Of a stretch of DNA of 64,000 bases, positions 24,545 through 44,689 are shown in pieces. Below the pieces are notes generated by a model. It saw nothing but the letters and a program-made list of their open reading frames with translations, did no database searches and was not told the origin of the DNA. Origin of the DNA: Ziziphus jujuba (lineage: Eukaryota > Streptophyta > Magnoliopsida > Rosales > Rhamnaceae); NCBI RefSeq assembly GCF_031755915.1, contig NC_083389.1, positions 28,155,501-28,219,500 on the forward strand, in the 5' to 3' direction. How positions within the stretch are numbered: the stretch's first letter is position 1; every line of letters starts with the position of its first letter. Position numbers and translations under genes: made by a program.

Positions 24545-24706
24545 AGAGAGACAGAGAGAGGAAAGGAAAAAGAGAACAGAAAGAGAGAGAGAGGGGCTTG
24601 AAAAGAAGGCGGTGGTTTTGGGTGTGTGTAAGAAGGTTGTGTTGGTTTAATGGTTTTGTGTTTTTGTGTGTGTGTGCGTGTGTGAGAGAGAGAGAGAGAG
24701 AGAGAG
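24490..24706. repeat. (GA)n-rich promoter region of the ECT gene
   Basis: Two uninterrupted GA tracts (about 24494-24540 and 24684-24706) with GA-rich sequence between them. On the gene's strand they are CT repeats, often found around plant transcription start sites. The long open frames through here are products of the repeat and are not coding. Confidence 0.85.
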
Positions 24707-24959
24707 AAAAGAAAGCAAAAGCAAAACAAAGCAAAGCGAAGAGACGCGCAGAGGCAGATTCCAATCCCACACTCGTCTTATGCGTTGCGTTTTGGTGGGA
24801 AAGAATTTTTCCTTTATTTTGTCTAGCGGGTGTTTTTTCTTCTTCAATTTGTCGAAACTGCCCCTCCTGGGAAACGGAAAAATCGAGAATGCCACTTTGG
24901 AAAAAGTGTTCAAGCGGGAAAAGATGAGGAAATTTATTTTGTCTTATAACCAATGAAAC

Positions 24960-26790
24960 GGCGCCGTTAAAAAATTGCGGTCATTCGCGTTGATCTTGAT
25001 CTTACAGTTCTCGGTTTGGGTTCATCAAGACGGTCCAATCGTTTCTCGAGATTGCTAATTTGTCCGTACATGTCAGAATGGAAGGAGAGTTGACCGATGG
25101 ATGTGCCGACACGAATTAGACGGCTGTGATTGGACGAGGATCATCGACCGTATGGTGTGATGGTGGAGAAGGGTTCAGGAAGTTTTAATTTCGATGTGAG
25201 AGTTCCAACGTGTACTTTTATGGAATTACACATTGGAAGGATTTTTTTTTCCCTCCTTTTTATTTTCCAAAAAATAAAAATAAAAAATTTCCCTCCATTA
25301 ATCAAATTGGTCAATGGACAGGTCTTCCCTGCCATAATATATGGAGTGGACTATTTTTCTTGCTTATTAAAATGCAAGGAAAGGACCAAAAAAATTGTCC
25401 TTTTTTAAAAAAAAAAATTCTATCTTTTTTCCTCTAATGATAAAAAACAAAGTCCCATTCCTTGGTCACCAAGCAACTCGGATTTGCATTTTTTCTTTCG
25501 TTGAAAAACTCAAATGTAGATAACATAATTTGCAAATATTTATTGAGCTTTAAAAGTATTTTATTGGATCAAAAAGCAAAAAAGGAAAAAAATAAATAAA
25601 CATGGGATGTATTATAGAAAGGAATTGAAGAAACAAAATCGCCTCCTATGCACATGTGTGTAACATAAAACGAGATGAATTGATTTTGATTTGAAAGAAT
25701 GAAACTTATTAGATGGTATACAATGAAATGGTTTGAATTAAAATTATCAAACTTAAATGAATTTTGGTGATTGAAATAAAAATAAAGATGTGAATGGATT
25801 AGGACATCTTAATCAAGAGTCATGAACTCTAATTGGATAGAAGCTTCCATCGGTAGGTGATGCATGGTTTATAAGCTTTTCTGCTACATAAAGATACAGA
25901 GAAAAGGATATATGACTTTTGTGTTTGAAAATATTTACTAGTATTTGTTATTTATTTTTTTATTTAAGTGGCACTTTTTAAGGTAATAATACGGGTTTGA
26001 TATTAGGAGAATGGTGGATTGAACATGCAAAAAGTTGATTAAGAACATTTAAGCGTGCAAACTAAGTGAGGGATGAACCAAATGACAATAAAAGTTAGAA
26101 TGTTTATTTCTTTTGCATTTGGGATTCTTTTGGTGGATATTCTGCTTTACCACTGGGAGATTATTCCAAAAATCAAATTGTCTTCAGAATTACACATGCT
26201 CTACCTGCATGTACACTTGCCTACGATAGAAACATAAAAATTAAAATAATAATAATAATAACAATAGTGATAGGGAAAAAGAAAGCATACGTTTAGATAT
26301 CATGATGCTTGAACTACATAACAAGGCATTATATTCACCCAGACAAAAAAAATGACGAGGCACTAGTAGTATATTTTTTTTTTCCTTTCGTTATATTCTA
26401 TCCATGTCGTCTTTTCTTCATTTCTTTCCCTGAAATTCTCATAGAATTGTCCTCTTCTATAACCTTAAGCATTCATTTTCAATTCAAAGTGATAAAACAT
26501 TTTAAATATTGCAATTCTTCATTATTTCTTTTAATAAAATCATAATTTTCTTTTAAAACGGTGATCATCCAAATTCCTTCATTAAAAGTTAACATTCGTC
26601 TACATGCATTTGAAAGTGTACTTCCTTCTTTCATGCCAACTATCATCAACTATATTAAAAGCAAAAGCAAATTAAAAAAAATAAATTTAAATAATACAAT
26701 GTTAACATAAATTAATTAACAATTATTAAAAATATCATTTAATTAAAAAGGTTACATAATTTTTTTCAGCCTTTGTCCAATGAAGTTGGG
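24960..26790. other. Gene-free spacer between the ECT promoter and the RH40 3' end
   Basis: AT-rich sequence with poly-A/T runs and an (AAT)n-like stretch near 26246-26260. No open frame has family resemblance or splice support. The last bases before 26797 would be the 3' UTR of the helicase gene. Confidence 0.5.
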
Positions 26791-26796
26791 CCGCTC

Positions 26797-32077
<5,281 letters not shown>

Positions 32078-32879
32078 GCTCCAATTTTATCTATTTATCT
32101 ATTGCCAGTATAAGAAAACATACTTCCAAATAAGATGCATATTGAATCATTCAGCGCAGATAAATAAAAACAGAATCATCATAAATGAAGATGCCTATCG
32201 AAACCAACCAATAAAACTTAGAAACAAATAAAAATAAATTAAAAAAAAAAGAAATTCTGTATGTTCACGTTGAAACCTCCAAGAAATTGTCAAACAAAAA
32301 AAAAAAGAGTAAACTTATCCGGTGAACAACAATATTCAAATTCACAGAAAATTTAAATCACCCCAAGACCGAATATTTAACCTCCCCCCAACACAACAAA
32401 AAAAAATAAAAATGCGATGAAGCAGATAATTTTCAATTTTAATAATGAAGAACCGAAGAGCATATCAACCATAATCCTCAATTGTCCTAAAGAACCCTAA
32501 AAAAAAAAAAGATCAAAACTACGAAAACCTCAAAGAGAAAGCACACAGCTCGTAGAAAATCATATACCTGGATGAAGAACCTAAACAATAATCGCTCATC
32601 AAACGATGGGAAGGGAAACAAATATAATAATAATAATAAATAATAAAAACAAATGCTAACCCTATAAATGGGGACCAATAAAGTCCCTAAAACTCTCCTT
32701 CCTCCGCGACTCCTAGGAGAAGTCTACAATTGGAGGAAAAAGGAAACAAGAAAATTTTCCACAAAAAAAAAAAAAAAAAAAAAAAAGAAGAAGAAGGGAA
32801 GGGACTCCGATGTTTAGGGTTAAGCGAGGAAGAATCACCTGCACCGACAGTCCAGGCTCGCCGATGCACCATAAAATAT

Positions 32880-33383
32880 AACGTGATAAATTTGCCCGCT
32901 GATCTGCGCTATTAACCGAAAAAGGTTTTCTGATTCGCGGTGTTTCTCAAAATCTAGCGGAATGAATGATTTTTAACCGGACAATGAAGGCGCCTTCACT
33001 GTGTAGAATACCGACGGCTATAATCTATTGTCGGATACAGTGATACGCCAAGTGAAATCCCTAGCGTCCAAAGTGAATAGTATCTTGCTTGGGCAATGAA
33101 TGCGTTGTAAAGCCCATAGCCCAATCCAATTTATTTGGGCTCCTAATGAAGCCCATGAAATTACGTTTCCGTTGATCCGCCGGTTTTGAAAAAATTTGAA
33201 GGCAAACCGACTGGAACATTCTCAGATTTTCTTCTTCTTATTATATTCTACTTTGTAGTTGTTTGTTCAGAAATTCTCACAACTATAAGATGCAAAGTGG
33301 GGGCAGTTTGAGAATCGTCCCCTACAATCTTCAGCTGATCGCACGCACGCACACTCAAAATCCAAAACCAACATAAAAAATCC
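32880..33383. promoter_or_regulatory. Divergent promoter between RH40 and the mitochondrial carrier
   Basis: The RH40 leader on the minus strand and the carrier ATG on the plus strand (33384) are separated by only about 0.5 kb of likely untranscribed DNA. Both genes must start from this short region. I see no clear TATA box in either direction, as is common for broadly expressed genes. Confidence 0.5.
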
Positions 33384-35362
33384 ATGGCCGTGGAAGCCAA
33401 AGCAGCTGCCACCGTTCATGAGCTCGCTCTCGCCGACACCGACATCAATTGGCACAGGTTTTCTTTATATATTATAAATTTATGTTTTATACCAGTTCGT
33501 TTGTGTTGTGCCATGAAGACAACCTAGCCGTACCAGGAGGATTGTTTTTATGAATAGTTCTGCATTGGGTTTCTTTCAAGATTGCGTTTTTCACACTTTT
33601 TGTTTAGTCGCTTTGGTTCCAGTTCGTTAATTTTTGGCCAATTCGACGAACTAGATATACCAGGGTGATTGCTTGTATGCATTCTCCAATGGGTTTCTTT
33701 CATGGTTGGATTTTTTTCACACTCTGGTTTGGTTGCTGTGGAAATTAGGTTGGATAAGACGAAGTTTCATGCAATTGGGGCGGTGCTTTTCACGGCGCAG
33801 TCAGCTTTACTTCACCCAACAACGGTGGTAAAGACTAGAATGCAAGTAGCTGAGTCTGGACTCTCTCACATGCGTGGATTTACGGTGTTCAGGCATATAC
33901 TGAAGAACGATGGAATCCCTGGATTGTTTAGAGGATTTGGGACTTCTGCAATTGGATCATTGCCTGGTAGGGTCCTGGCTTTGACGTCCCTCGAAGTATC
34001 CAAGGATATGATGTTAAAATACACTCAAGGGATAGACATGCCCGAGGCTACGCGTGTGGGTATTGCTAATGGAGTTGCGGGCTTGTTCTCTAATTGTGTT
34101 TCTTGTGTGTACTATGTACCTTTGGATGTAGTATGTAATTTTTCCTACCTTCTTAGTCTCACTATTTCTTTAAGTTTGTGAAAAGTAAAATACTATTTGG
34201 AAAGTATGAAGGCGGAGATAAAGATTATCAGTATCTTTTAAGGTTGAGAAATCTACAATTTCTGGTGCTAGTTCTGTTTGAACAGAGGGTTTCAAACTAG
34301 TGAGCAGCTTTGCCATTGGCCAAGTTTTACATTTTTGTCATTGTATTGCTTTCGTATTTATATTTATCCAAGTGTTTGGTTTCTATTTTGTGTCTAGAGA
34401 AATCAAATTTCTTATGCATGCAATAGTATGTGCTAATATGTAACTTATAACGTTCGCCATACAATGTTATGTGCTATATGCCAGATTTGCCAGAGACTAA
34501 TGGTTCAAGGACTTCCTGGAACTACATTCTGCAATGGGCCGTTTGATGTCATAAAAAAAGTGATAAAGGCTGAAGGTTTTCGAGGTTTGTATAGAGGATT
34601 TGGACTAACAGCTGTGACACAGTCCCCGGCATCTGCACTCTGGTGGGGTGTCTATGGTGCTGCCCAGCACATTATCTGGAGGTATCGTTAGTTTTCACCA
34701 TCAAGAATGTTATGGTTCTTTGTAGAGCTAGCATCTTAAATGTCTAATTATTAATGTCTTTCTAGGAGCCTAGGCTATGGAGATGAAATTGAGAAGAAAC
34801 CGTCTCATATGGAGATGGTGAAAGTTCAAGGTACAGCAGGAATGGTGGCTGGTGCTTGTTCCTCAGTTATAACAACTCCCATTGACACTGTAAAGACTAG
34901 ACTTCAGGTAATATAAGCAATATTTGCATTTTCTTCTGTTTTCACTGCATCTATTTCTCGATATCCATTTTCCTATCACACAGTTTCATGTCAATGAAAA
35001 ATCATCTTTTGAGAGACTGGTGTGTATTTTATTTTGTTCTGGCTCTTCATAACTCAAAGGTCATGGATGATTATGGCGTTGGAAGGCCGTCAGTTTTCAA
35101 GACAACAAAGACACTTCTTAAAGAAGATGGATGGTGGGGTTTCTATAGAGGATTTGGACCTCGCTTCCTAAATATGTCACTATACGGAACCACAATGATA
35201 GTTACTTACGAGTTGATAAGTAAGTTGGCTTCCCAATCTCTTTTATTGAATTCTTGCGATACAAGTCTGATTCTGGCAGAAGAAATAAGATGTAGAAGAC
35301 TAGATGGATTCCACTTTGAAGTTAGATTCAAAGTTATGATTGTGGAAGTTATACTATTTTAA
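33384..35362 (+). CDS. Mitochondrial carrier family protein (SLC25A44-like)
   Basis: Inner-membrane solute carrier with three repeats of two membrane helices each. Exons 33384-33457, 33749-34130, 34485-34681, 34766-34907 and 35060-35362 sum to 1098 bases, exactly 365 residues. Carrier signatures: HPTTVVKTRMQ in repeat one (Thr where the motif has Asp/Glu), VPLDVICQRL in repeat two, and TPIDTVKTRLQ in repeat three, each followed by a GFRGLYRGFG-type motif (GIPGLFRGFG, GFRGLYRGFG, GWWGFYRGFG). The overall pattern resembles the plant relatives of human SLC25A44, a branched-chain amino acid carrier, but the substrate in plants is not shown by the sequence. The last exon adds about 45 residues beyond YELISKLASQS, longer than I expect for the family; it may reflect a read-through of a final splice site. 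Confidence 0.92.
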
Positions 35363-36300
35363 TTGCCTTCCGAGCTAAAATGTTAGAGATGAAATGCCTG
35401 TCTTATACCTATCCTTATGGTTTATTCTCCCTTCATTGGTTCTGCTTTCACTGGCCATGCTTTTTTGTTGCAATGGTACAAATATCCATGGCACTGCCAA
35501 GCTAACCAATTTTGAATTTTGTGCACCCACTTCATCAGAGAGATTATCGATAAAGCAAAAATGAGATTTTGATCTGGTCAAGGGGCAAGTTGGTTGCAAC
35601 ACTACTCGATGGTGTTTCTTGAATTCAGAGAAGAATGGTTCTGGCTTTCTGCGTGGTTTGCTTCTCATATTTTACTTCTCAGCAGCTGTGAAAACTGTAC
35701 TTCCAACTGTTATATAATGTTATCTTTGGCTTAAATTGGAGTAGCTACACTTTGTGGAATGGTAATTTTTTTCCCCCCATTCCGTATCTTTTTTCTGTAA
35801 CTTGGAAGTTGGAAGAGAAAAATGTTTGAATTTTTCTCTACTCATTCAAATCTTGTAAATAAAATGCTCTCCTCAGGTTATTATTGCTTATTCTTTTGTT
35901 AACACTAAACAGCATTATATGCCTACTGCCTTTTTCTTCAGTTTCAATATGATTTCTTTGTTGTAACCATTACAAATTTATTTGTTTGTTTGAATTTATA
36001 TGATATTATATTATAAGGATTTCAATTAGGATGCCCTTTTTTTTACCCCAAAAAAAAAAAAAAAAAAAAACTGAAAATTTTTTATTAAAAAAAATAAGAA
36101 ATAAAATTGTAAATATAGTAATTATAAGTATATAGTAGTAAAGCTTCTCGGGTCAAAGAGTTCCCACCCGGCCGGGACGATTTAAAAACGGAGCGAAGCT
36201 TCCTTGTGACGGCGGGCAACGGCGTTGAGTTGGATAAATTTCCCACGTCCACACAAATAAAATAAAATTGAAAAGTAAATAAATTCAAACAGATCTGTGC
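35363..36300. other. Spacer between carrier and ARF1 genes
   Basis: Contains the presumed carrier 3' UTR on the left, a 20-base A run at about 36050-36070, and the ARF1 promoter on the right. No further gene is supported. Confidence 0.5.
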
Positions 36301-36337
36301 GCGTTTCGCGGTACCCCTACAAATTGGTTCGGAGGGG

Positions 36338-38866
<2,529 letters not shown>

Positions 38867-38879
38867 CCGACTTTAGGCA

Positions 38880-41242
38880 GGGCAAGAGTTCTCGAGCTTA
38901 TGGTTGCAACCTAGTGCCAAGTTATAGAGTTTCATGCTGTAATACTCATCGTATTGTTAGATGTGAAATGGTATTATTGTTGTTACGGAATGGAGTTTTT
39001 CTATTTTTTGTTTTAAATTCTTTTAGTAATTCTTCCATGTGTTCTTTGCTTATGGAGTTGATATTGTGTAAATTGTTGGCATTTCTTTTGCCAGATATCC
39101 ACGATTAGACATTAAGACATTCAATCTTTTCATATTGGCGATATTTCAGTTTATTTGTTGGGAATAATTTGTTTCTAAATTTTATAGTTTTCTAAGCAAA
39201 GTTGTAAAGTTAGTGTCAAAGTCCTCGGCCCAAAAAAAAAGGTTCTGTTTTGGATTTGTTGCTCTGATAATATTCTTCTGTTTAAACCATACGCATCCGT
39301 GTACTTAATAGAATATTGTACGTAGAAGGCGCAGTTTTCAAACCAATTCTTCAAACTTTAGGAAATATGTTGGCAAATTTTCCATCATATGAACAAGCCA
39401 AAATTTCAAATATCAGTGAAGATAATTGAGAGAATAGATACTTTCCCACTGATTAAACTGAACAAAAATAAAAGAAAAAACAAAACAAAAAAAAAAAAAA
39501 AGGAAGAAGAAGAAGAAGAAGATATCTTCTCACTGCCATCTTGCCGGAAGACAAGACAGGAGTGACTGAACAGTGTAATGAATGTCTTAATTTGCATTTT
39601 TTGGGCCAAAAAAAATTGTTGAAAAAAAAAAGATAAATAGCACTGAATGGAGACAAAAAGAAGAATAAACTGGCAAAAGTTTATCAAGATCAGATTAAAC
39701 TTGGTTTCTTTTTCCCAAATTGATTTTGATCTTGATGTCACTGCCACATGAAAATTGAAGATGATGAGAAAGCCTAGAGGTAATCAAAACAGTTGTATGT
39801 AACGTGCTATGTAAATGTGAAGAGTTTTGTTGTTCTCTTCCTTAACTTTTATGACCACTGGGCTAATGGATTCCTCAATAATTTCCTTAGTCTCAAAATA
39901 GCTCCTATCTCTTTTTCTGTTTTGTTATTTTCAGTACTAAGATTTTCTTACTGGGGGTCGTATAAGTCATTTGAAATCCATATTTTGTTTTGTGCAGCAG
40001 AAGTGGATATAAATATATGCACATTTCTTTTCCCGGTTGAGGACAGTAACATGTTTCTGTAGTAGACAAGGGAAACTGTATTTAAGTGAACAAAACCATG
40101 GGAGCATCAAAGTTTCAACTTTCAAGAAGACAAAATAATTCATGACCAACATACTAATTCTGTAGACTTGATTTTTAGTTCAGCAAATTCTGCGGTATCC
40201 ATGTGTCTGCAAAAATGTGCCTAAGGCAGTGGATTCTACATGTGCAGCAGGGGAATCTCAACTTTTGTAGGTAAACTTTCAATATCTTCATTTAGACTTA
40301 GGCTTGGATTAGACTGGATTAGGTTAGATTAGTTAAAGCAAGAGTGGTATGGAATTCTGGGTCCATAATAGATTGTTTTTCTAAATTTTAATTGACCCTT
40401 GGAAGTAGTAGTCGAAGTAGCCAGGTAAGAAACCGAGTATAACATATAGTGGAATGGAAAGGCGGAAATTGAAGGGCTGCAGTGGATCACTCATTTTAAT
40501 GCTGAACATTGAAAGAGCCACCAAAAAGGAAGTTAGAAAAAGGAACCTTAGAAGAAAGAAAAAGAAAATTTAAAGAAATAAAAAAGGGCCATATAGATTT
40601 AGATGGTTCTCCTTCTAAGTAGCTGAAGCAAAAAGGAAGAGAACCCCAAGAGAAGGGGGGAGGGGAGGAGGAGAGAGAGTTACTTTTACCCTGGCATGCA
40701 CAGTGACAATGACTGTTTCACTTAAGGGAAAGAGAAATTAGGAGGAGAGAACTGGGTTAGAATCCTTTGAAGAGTTAATAAATGTAGCAATTTGGGCACT
40801 GATCCTTCACCACAACATTCCTATATAGTTTTTTGTTTTTTAGGGGTTGGATGGGGTCACCTTTTATAAGGTGTTTGCTCTCTCTTCGAGTATAGAAATG
40901 AGTTGGAAGCCATAAACAAGCATAAGGTTCTTTTACCATTCTTATAAAGCCTTAGGACTCAAATACCAGGATACCACTGTTCTTCTTTCTTTAACTGGTA
41001 GTTGCGACACATAATTGGAGTTTTTTTTTCTCTTTTCTTTTTCCTTTTTTTTTTTTTTGTTTTTTTTGGTATCTATAAAAACGAGTAACATATTTTACTT
41101 CTTTAAGATTCCATTCCCATCCCTTAATTTGGTGTCTCTATAAACATGTGAAAAATGAGTATGCAATGTGTAGCTGAACTCGTAAATATATATAATTGTT
41201 GTTTTTTGGTAAATATATATATTCTTATACATACATATAATT

Positions 41243-41277
<35 letters not shown>

Positions 41278-42330
41278 GAATGACATATATACGTAGAATT
41301 CAAGCAAAGACTAGATGTACATTTCAAAACAGTGAAAGTAGGGGTTTTCCTCATATAAAGCCAAAAACAAGTACAGGATTCTATATTTGTTTATTGATAG
41401 ACAGGATGTAGATCAATGCATTCACAAAAAAATAAATAAAGGAAAAAGGAATAGATCGATGCTCCAATAATTTTTCCTAGTACTATGTGGTAATTTGCCA
41501 TGCATGTTCTTCTACAAGCTTCCAGTTCAAACCGCCGGTCACATTTTTTTTTTTTTTTTTGGGGTTTTTTTGGCTAGGAGGGTCCATGTTAATGCTAGAG
41601 ATTGGAAAAGTAGATAATAAATTACCATCAAGTAAACCCTGATCACTAGTGAGCTTCTACCCCATTTATTCATTCTTTAGTTGTATATATTCTCTCGTTT
41701 GCAATTATTTGCCTCTAATTTGCAGTCTCTCCGTCAAGTTCATATGTATGCAAGATTAGTTTTTAATTCTTTGCTTATGTACTTGTTAATCCGAACTAAA
41801 CCCACAAAGTTAAATACATTATCATGTATACAACCTACATATACAGTAGTGTTTTGATTGATGTACGCATTAATATGTATACAACCCACAAAGTAAAATA
41901 CAGTATTTTGGAAGGTGAAAATGATATATAAATTAAGAGTAAACAGTCAGTTTTTAATTGATTTATTAATCTCAAATGGTTATGCACCTTGAATGAATTA
42001 GCGGTTTAAGATATATAGGCTTTGAGCAGACTCAAATTGATAACCTTGTTAGTTAATTAGATTTACGTACATGTTATAATATCGTTAATTAATTTCAACA
42101 GCATATGCCTTTGATTCTAGCTATAGTGAGTAGTTAATACTTATCACAATGAAATAACACCGGCTGCAAGAGAATCTAGTGTTGCTCATGTTAAACATTG
42201 ATGATAAGAAGGTGGATGAGAAAAGATCACACATGCAGAAATGAGAAAATTCATAATAATAATAAAAAGAAAAAAAGAAGGAGAAGAGAGCGGCATGAAG
42301 GACTATATATAAAATGTGCATTATTAATTA
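38880..42330. other. Gene-poor spacer downstream of ARF1
   Basis: After the ARF1 3' UTR there is AT-rich DNA with poly-A/T runs (about 39485-39500, 41043-41066, 41546-41560) and an (AT)n tract near 41247-41275. The longest open frames (for example 39406-39747 minus) consist largely of homopolymer translations. I see no known microRNA hairpin or tRNA. Confidence 0.5.
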
Positions 42331-42577
42331 ATAATGTAAAATGTAATCTGGGGCATAATTATTGTATGTGATAAAATATTTAGGATGCACATTTGCAAGT
42401 GAATTACAAGAAGGAAAAACATAATAAAAAATGGAAACCATAATTGAAGCTGCTCAGGTCAGAATAGTGACTAGGATAATTTCTAAAGCTAGAGAGAAGA
42501 AGCATGGTAAGCTTAATGGAGCTTCATGCATGGCCAGGCTTGGAAAGCATTGGAGGGACATTATTGATGATGACCAA

Positions 42578-42826
42578 TTAAACTGCCAAAGTTTGGCGCT
42601 CAGAGTCGGAAACTCGACTTTCATAGAACCTGGCAATGAAAGCAGAAGCTTTGCGGTCAATACCAGGCTCAGCAGTCCAACCACCTCTATCTTCATCACT
42701 TGCATATATTCTTCTCCTAATGTAGTAACCTTCTTCTGAGTATGCATCTTCGTTGCTTCCACTTGAAAAGCATGCCTTGAATATGTTGCAGAAGGAGAAC
42801 AATGAAGCTGATTTTCCCTTCCCCAT
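42578..42826 (-). CDS. Small DUF761-like plant protein
   Basis: A single-exon frame of 82 residues. It starts MGKGKSASLFSFCNIFKACF, has an acidic middle, and ends in a conserved-looking tail with ASAFIARFYESRVSDSERQ. A tail with an FIARFYE-type core at the extreme C-terminus is what small DUF761 proteins carry; their molecular role is unknown. A TATA box (TATAAATA on the minus strand, plus positions about 42944-42952) lies some 120 bases upstream of the ATG, which supports a real promoter. An opposing plus-strand frame overlaps it and is its shadow. No transit or signal peptide is obvious; Gly2 with Lys following could be myristoylated but the context is not strong. Confidence 0.72.
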   Translation of the reverse strand: MGKGKSASLFSFCNIFKACFSSGSNEDAYSEEGYYIRRRIYASDEDRGGWTAEPGIDRKASAFIARFYESRVSDSERQTLAV

Positions 42827-42942
42827 CTTAATAATTTCTAAGTATATATAATTTCTATTAGCTATATATATATATATATATATAGCTATTGTTGTTTTCT
42901 TAACAAGTGAGGTTTCTGCAATAACCCCATGAAATATCTCAC

Positions 42943-42953
42943 TGTATTTATAA
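42943..42953 (-). promoter_or_regulatory. TATA box of the DUF761-like gene
   Basis: On the minus strand the sequence reads CCTTATAAATACAG. The spacing of roughly 120 bases to the ATG at 42826 fits a normal plant TATA-start-leader arrangement. Confidence 0.6.
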
Positions 42954-43252
42954 GGGACAGATGATAAGGGGGTTGTTTGGGATCTAGGCCAGTTTGGCAG
43001 CTAACTTAAAATAAAAATGGACGGCAGGGATTCATTGATGTGACAGTATTATGTTCCAGGAGATGATATTTTATGACGGTCGTAAAACCAAGACAAAGAA
43101 TAAGTGTTATTGTCCTCTGCTTTTGAATTGACCCAAACAGGACTTCCTCTTCTCTTCTCTAATGTGGTACAGTACCTAAAACCCCTTTTCATAAGTTTCC
43201 ATTATATATATTTTATTTCCTTACTTTTTTTTTTTTTTTTCCCTCAGAAGAT

Positions 43253-43461
43253 GCCCTCTCTATCTACCTAACAATATTAAAGTAATGCCTACGGAAACTA
43301 CATTTGTTGTACTCCTAGTTGTGATAATTCTTTTGCAGTCCTTTTTCACATTCTAAGCCCTCTCTATCTAGCTAGCAATATTAAAATAATGCTTACGGAA
43401 ACTACATCTGTTGTACTCCTAGTTGCGATATTTTTTTGCACTCCTTTTTCACCTTCTAAGC
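43253..43461. repeat. Tandem duplication of ~104 bp
   Basis: Two adjacent copies, 43253-43358 and 43359-43461, share ccctctctatcta, gcctacggaaactacat (gct in the second), ttgttgtactcctagttg and cctttttcac. They differ by about ten substitutions and a short indel, so the event is old. No coding potential. Confidence 0.9.
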
Positions 43462-44689
43462 TGTGGAACTTGGAGGATTGTGCTTTTAATTATTTACTTA
43501 TTATCTTCTTCTTTTTTGGTTATTAATACTATAAGAGATATATGAATATTTGGAATTCAAAGACATAAAATCTTCAGTCTTTTTCAATTGTATTAGATTA
43601 GAAAACCTGGAATTAAGTTTGATGGGTTAAACTTGCACGGTTTACTTTATAAGCCGGTGGCCTTTTTTTGATCCGAAAAGGAAAAGAGTTAAGTCTAAAA
43701 AGATGAATGATAGATAGAAAATAATGAAAAGCAAAGCTTTTATGCGTTGGTGCTTTTGTGTAATGGTTTTATGAGAAGCTTCGAGGCAGGGATTGAAGGA
43801 GTTAAAAAGTCCCCTCTATCTCCACCTCCTATTTCCCTCTAGCAGTGCATTCAAGCTGTCTAGCTTTTTGGCATCTTGAGGCAAATAAAATAAAAAATAA
43901 AATAAAATAAATCAAGAGTTTTATTTTTTTTTTTTTTGGTTTTGTGTGATCGAATACAGAGAACAGTATCTATCTTTTTGCATTTAGCTTGTTTGGTTAT
44001 TCATTATTATATTGTTATATTGTTGTAACAGATCTGATATAACTTTCTCTTTTTCTTCTTTGTACGAATAAATATCGTCTATGTGGAAGAAGAGGCTGAT
44101 ACTGTTAGATTGAACAAGATCAATATCATTGTATATAAAGCATTCTCTTTAACATGTGTCAACTCACTATTGGTTCTCCATTATTATTATAAACCATATA
44201 TCTACAATGCTTAGCCTAGTTGCTTTTCTGTGATAATAAATTCCTATGAGATTAGAGAGTCTCTGTTTCACATTTGATTTCATAATCACAAATTAGTTCA
44301 CTTTGCAGCTTGGTTTGGGCCTGCATTAGGTTTTATACAACTGCATGCCTTTCTAGCTAATAATTGTGGTGGTGGTGGTGACTTATGCTATTTTATTATT
44401 AATTATTAATTAAAGGGTTATCTTTATTTTATTCCAAGAAAAGCTTCATTTAGTTTGTTAGATGTTGAGAATAAATTGTTGTGAAAACAAAATTTGGAAG
44501 AAATTGTCTCAAGTTTAAAAGTTGAATTGAAGGGTTTTTTTTTTTTTTTTTTTGTCACCATTTCATTATGAATAAAATAATGAAAAAAATATATTTATAT
44601 ATATATATATAATATTTTTCTAATACACAAATTTTTGTACAAATTCACACCGTGCTTTTTCATTTGCTATATTGTTGATAATAAGAGAA

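Noticed and set aside
24474..24953. Leu/Ser-repeat open frames around the ECT promoter
   Set aside because: They are translations of (GA)n/(CT)n microsatellites in all frames, not proteins.
39406..39747. Minus-strand open frame downstream of ARF1
   Set aside because: Much of it is translated A/T homopolymer (runs of Ser, Phe and Leu); no conserved feature.
40600..40900. A possible microRNA precursor
   Set aside because: I looked for common plant microRNA sequences (for example 156, 160, 166, 172, 396 families) and for a clear hairpin and found none.
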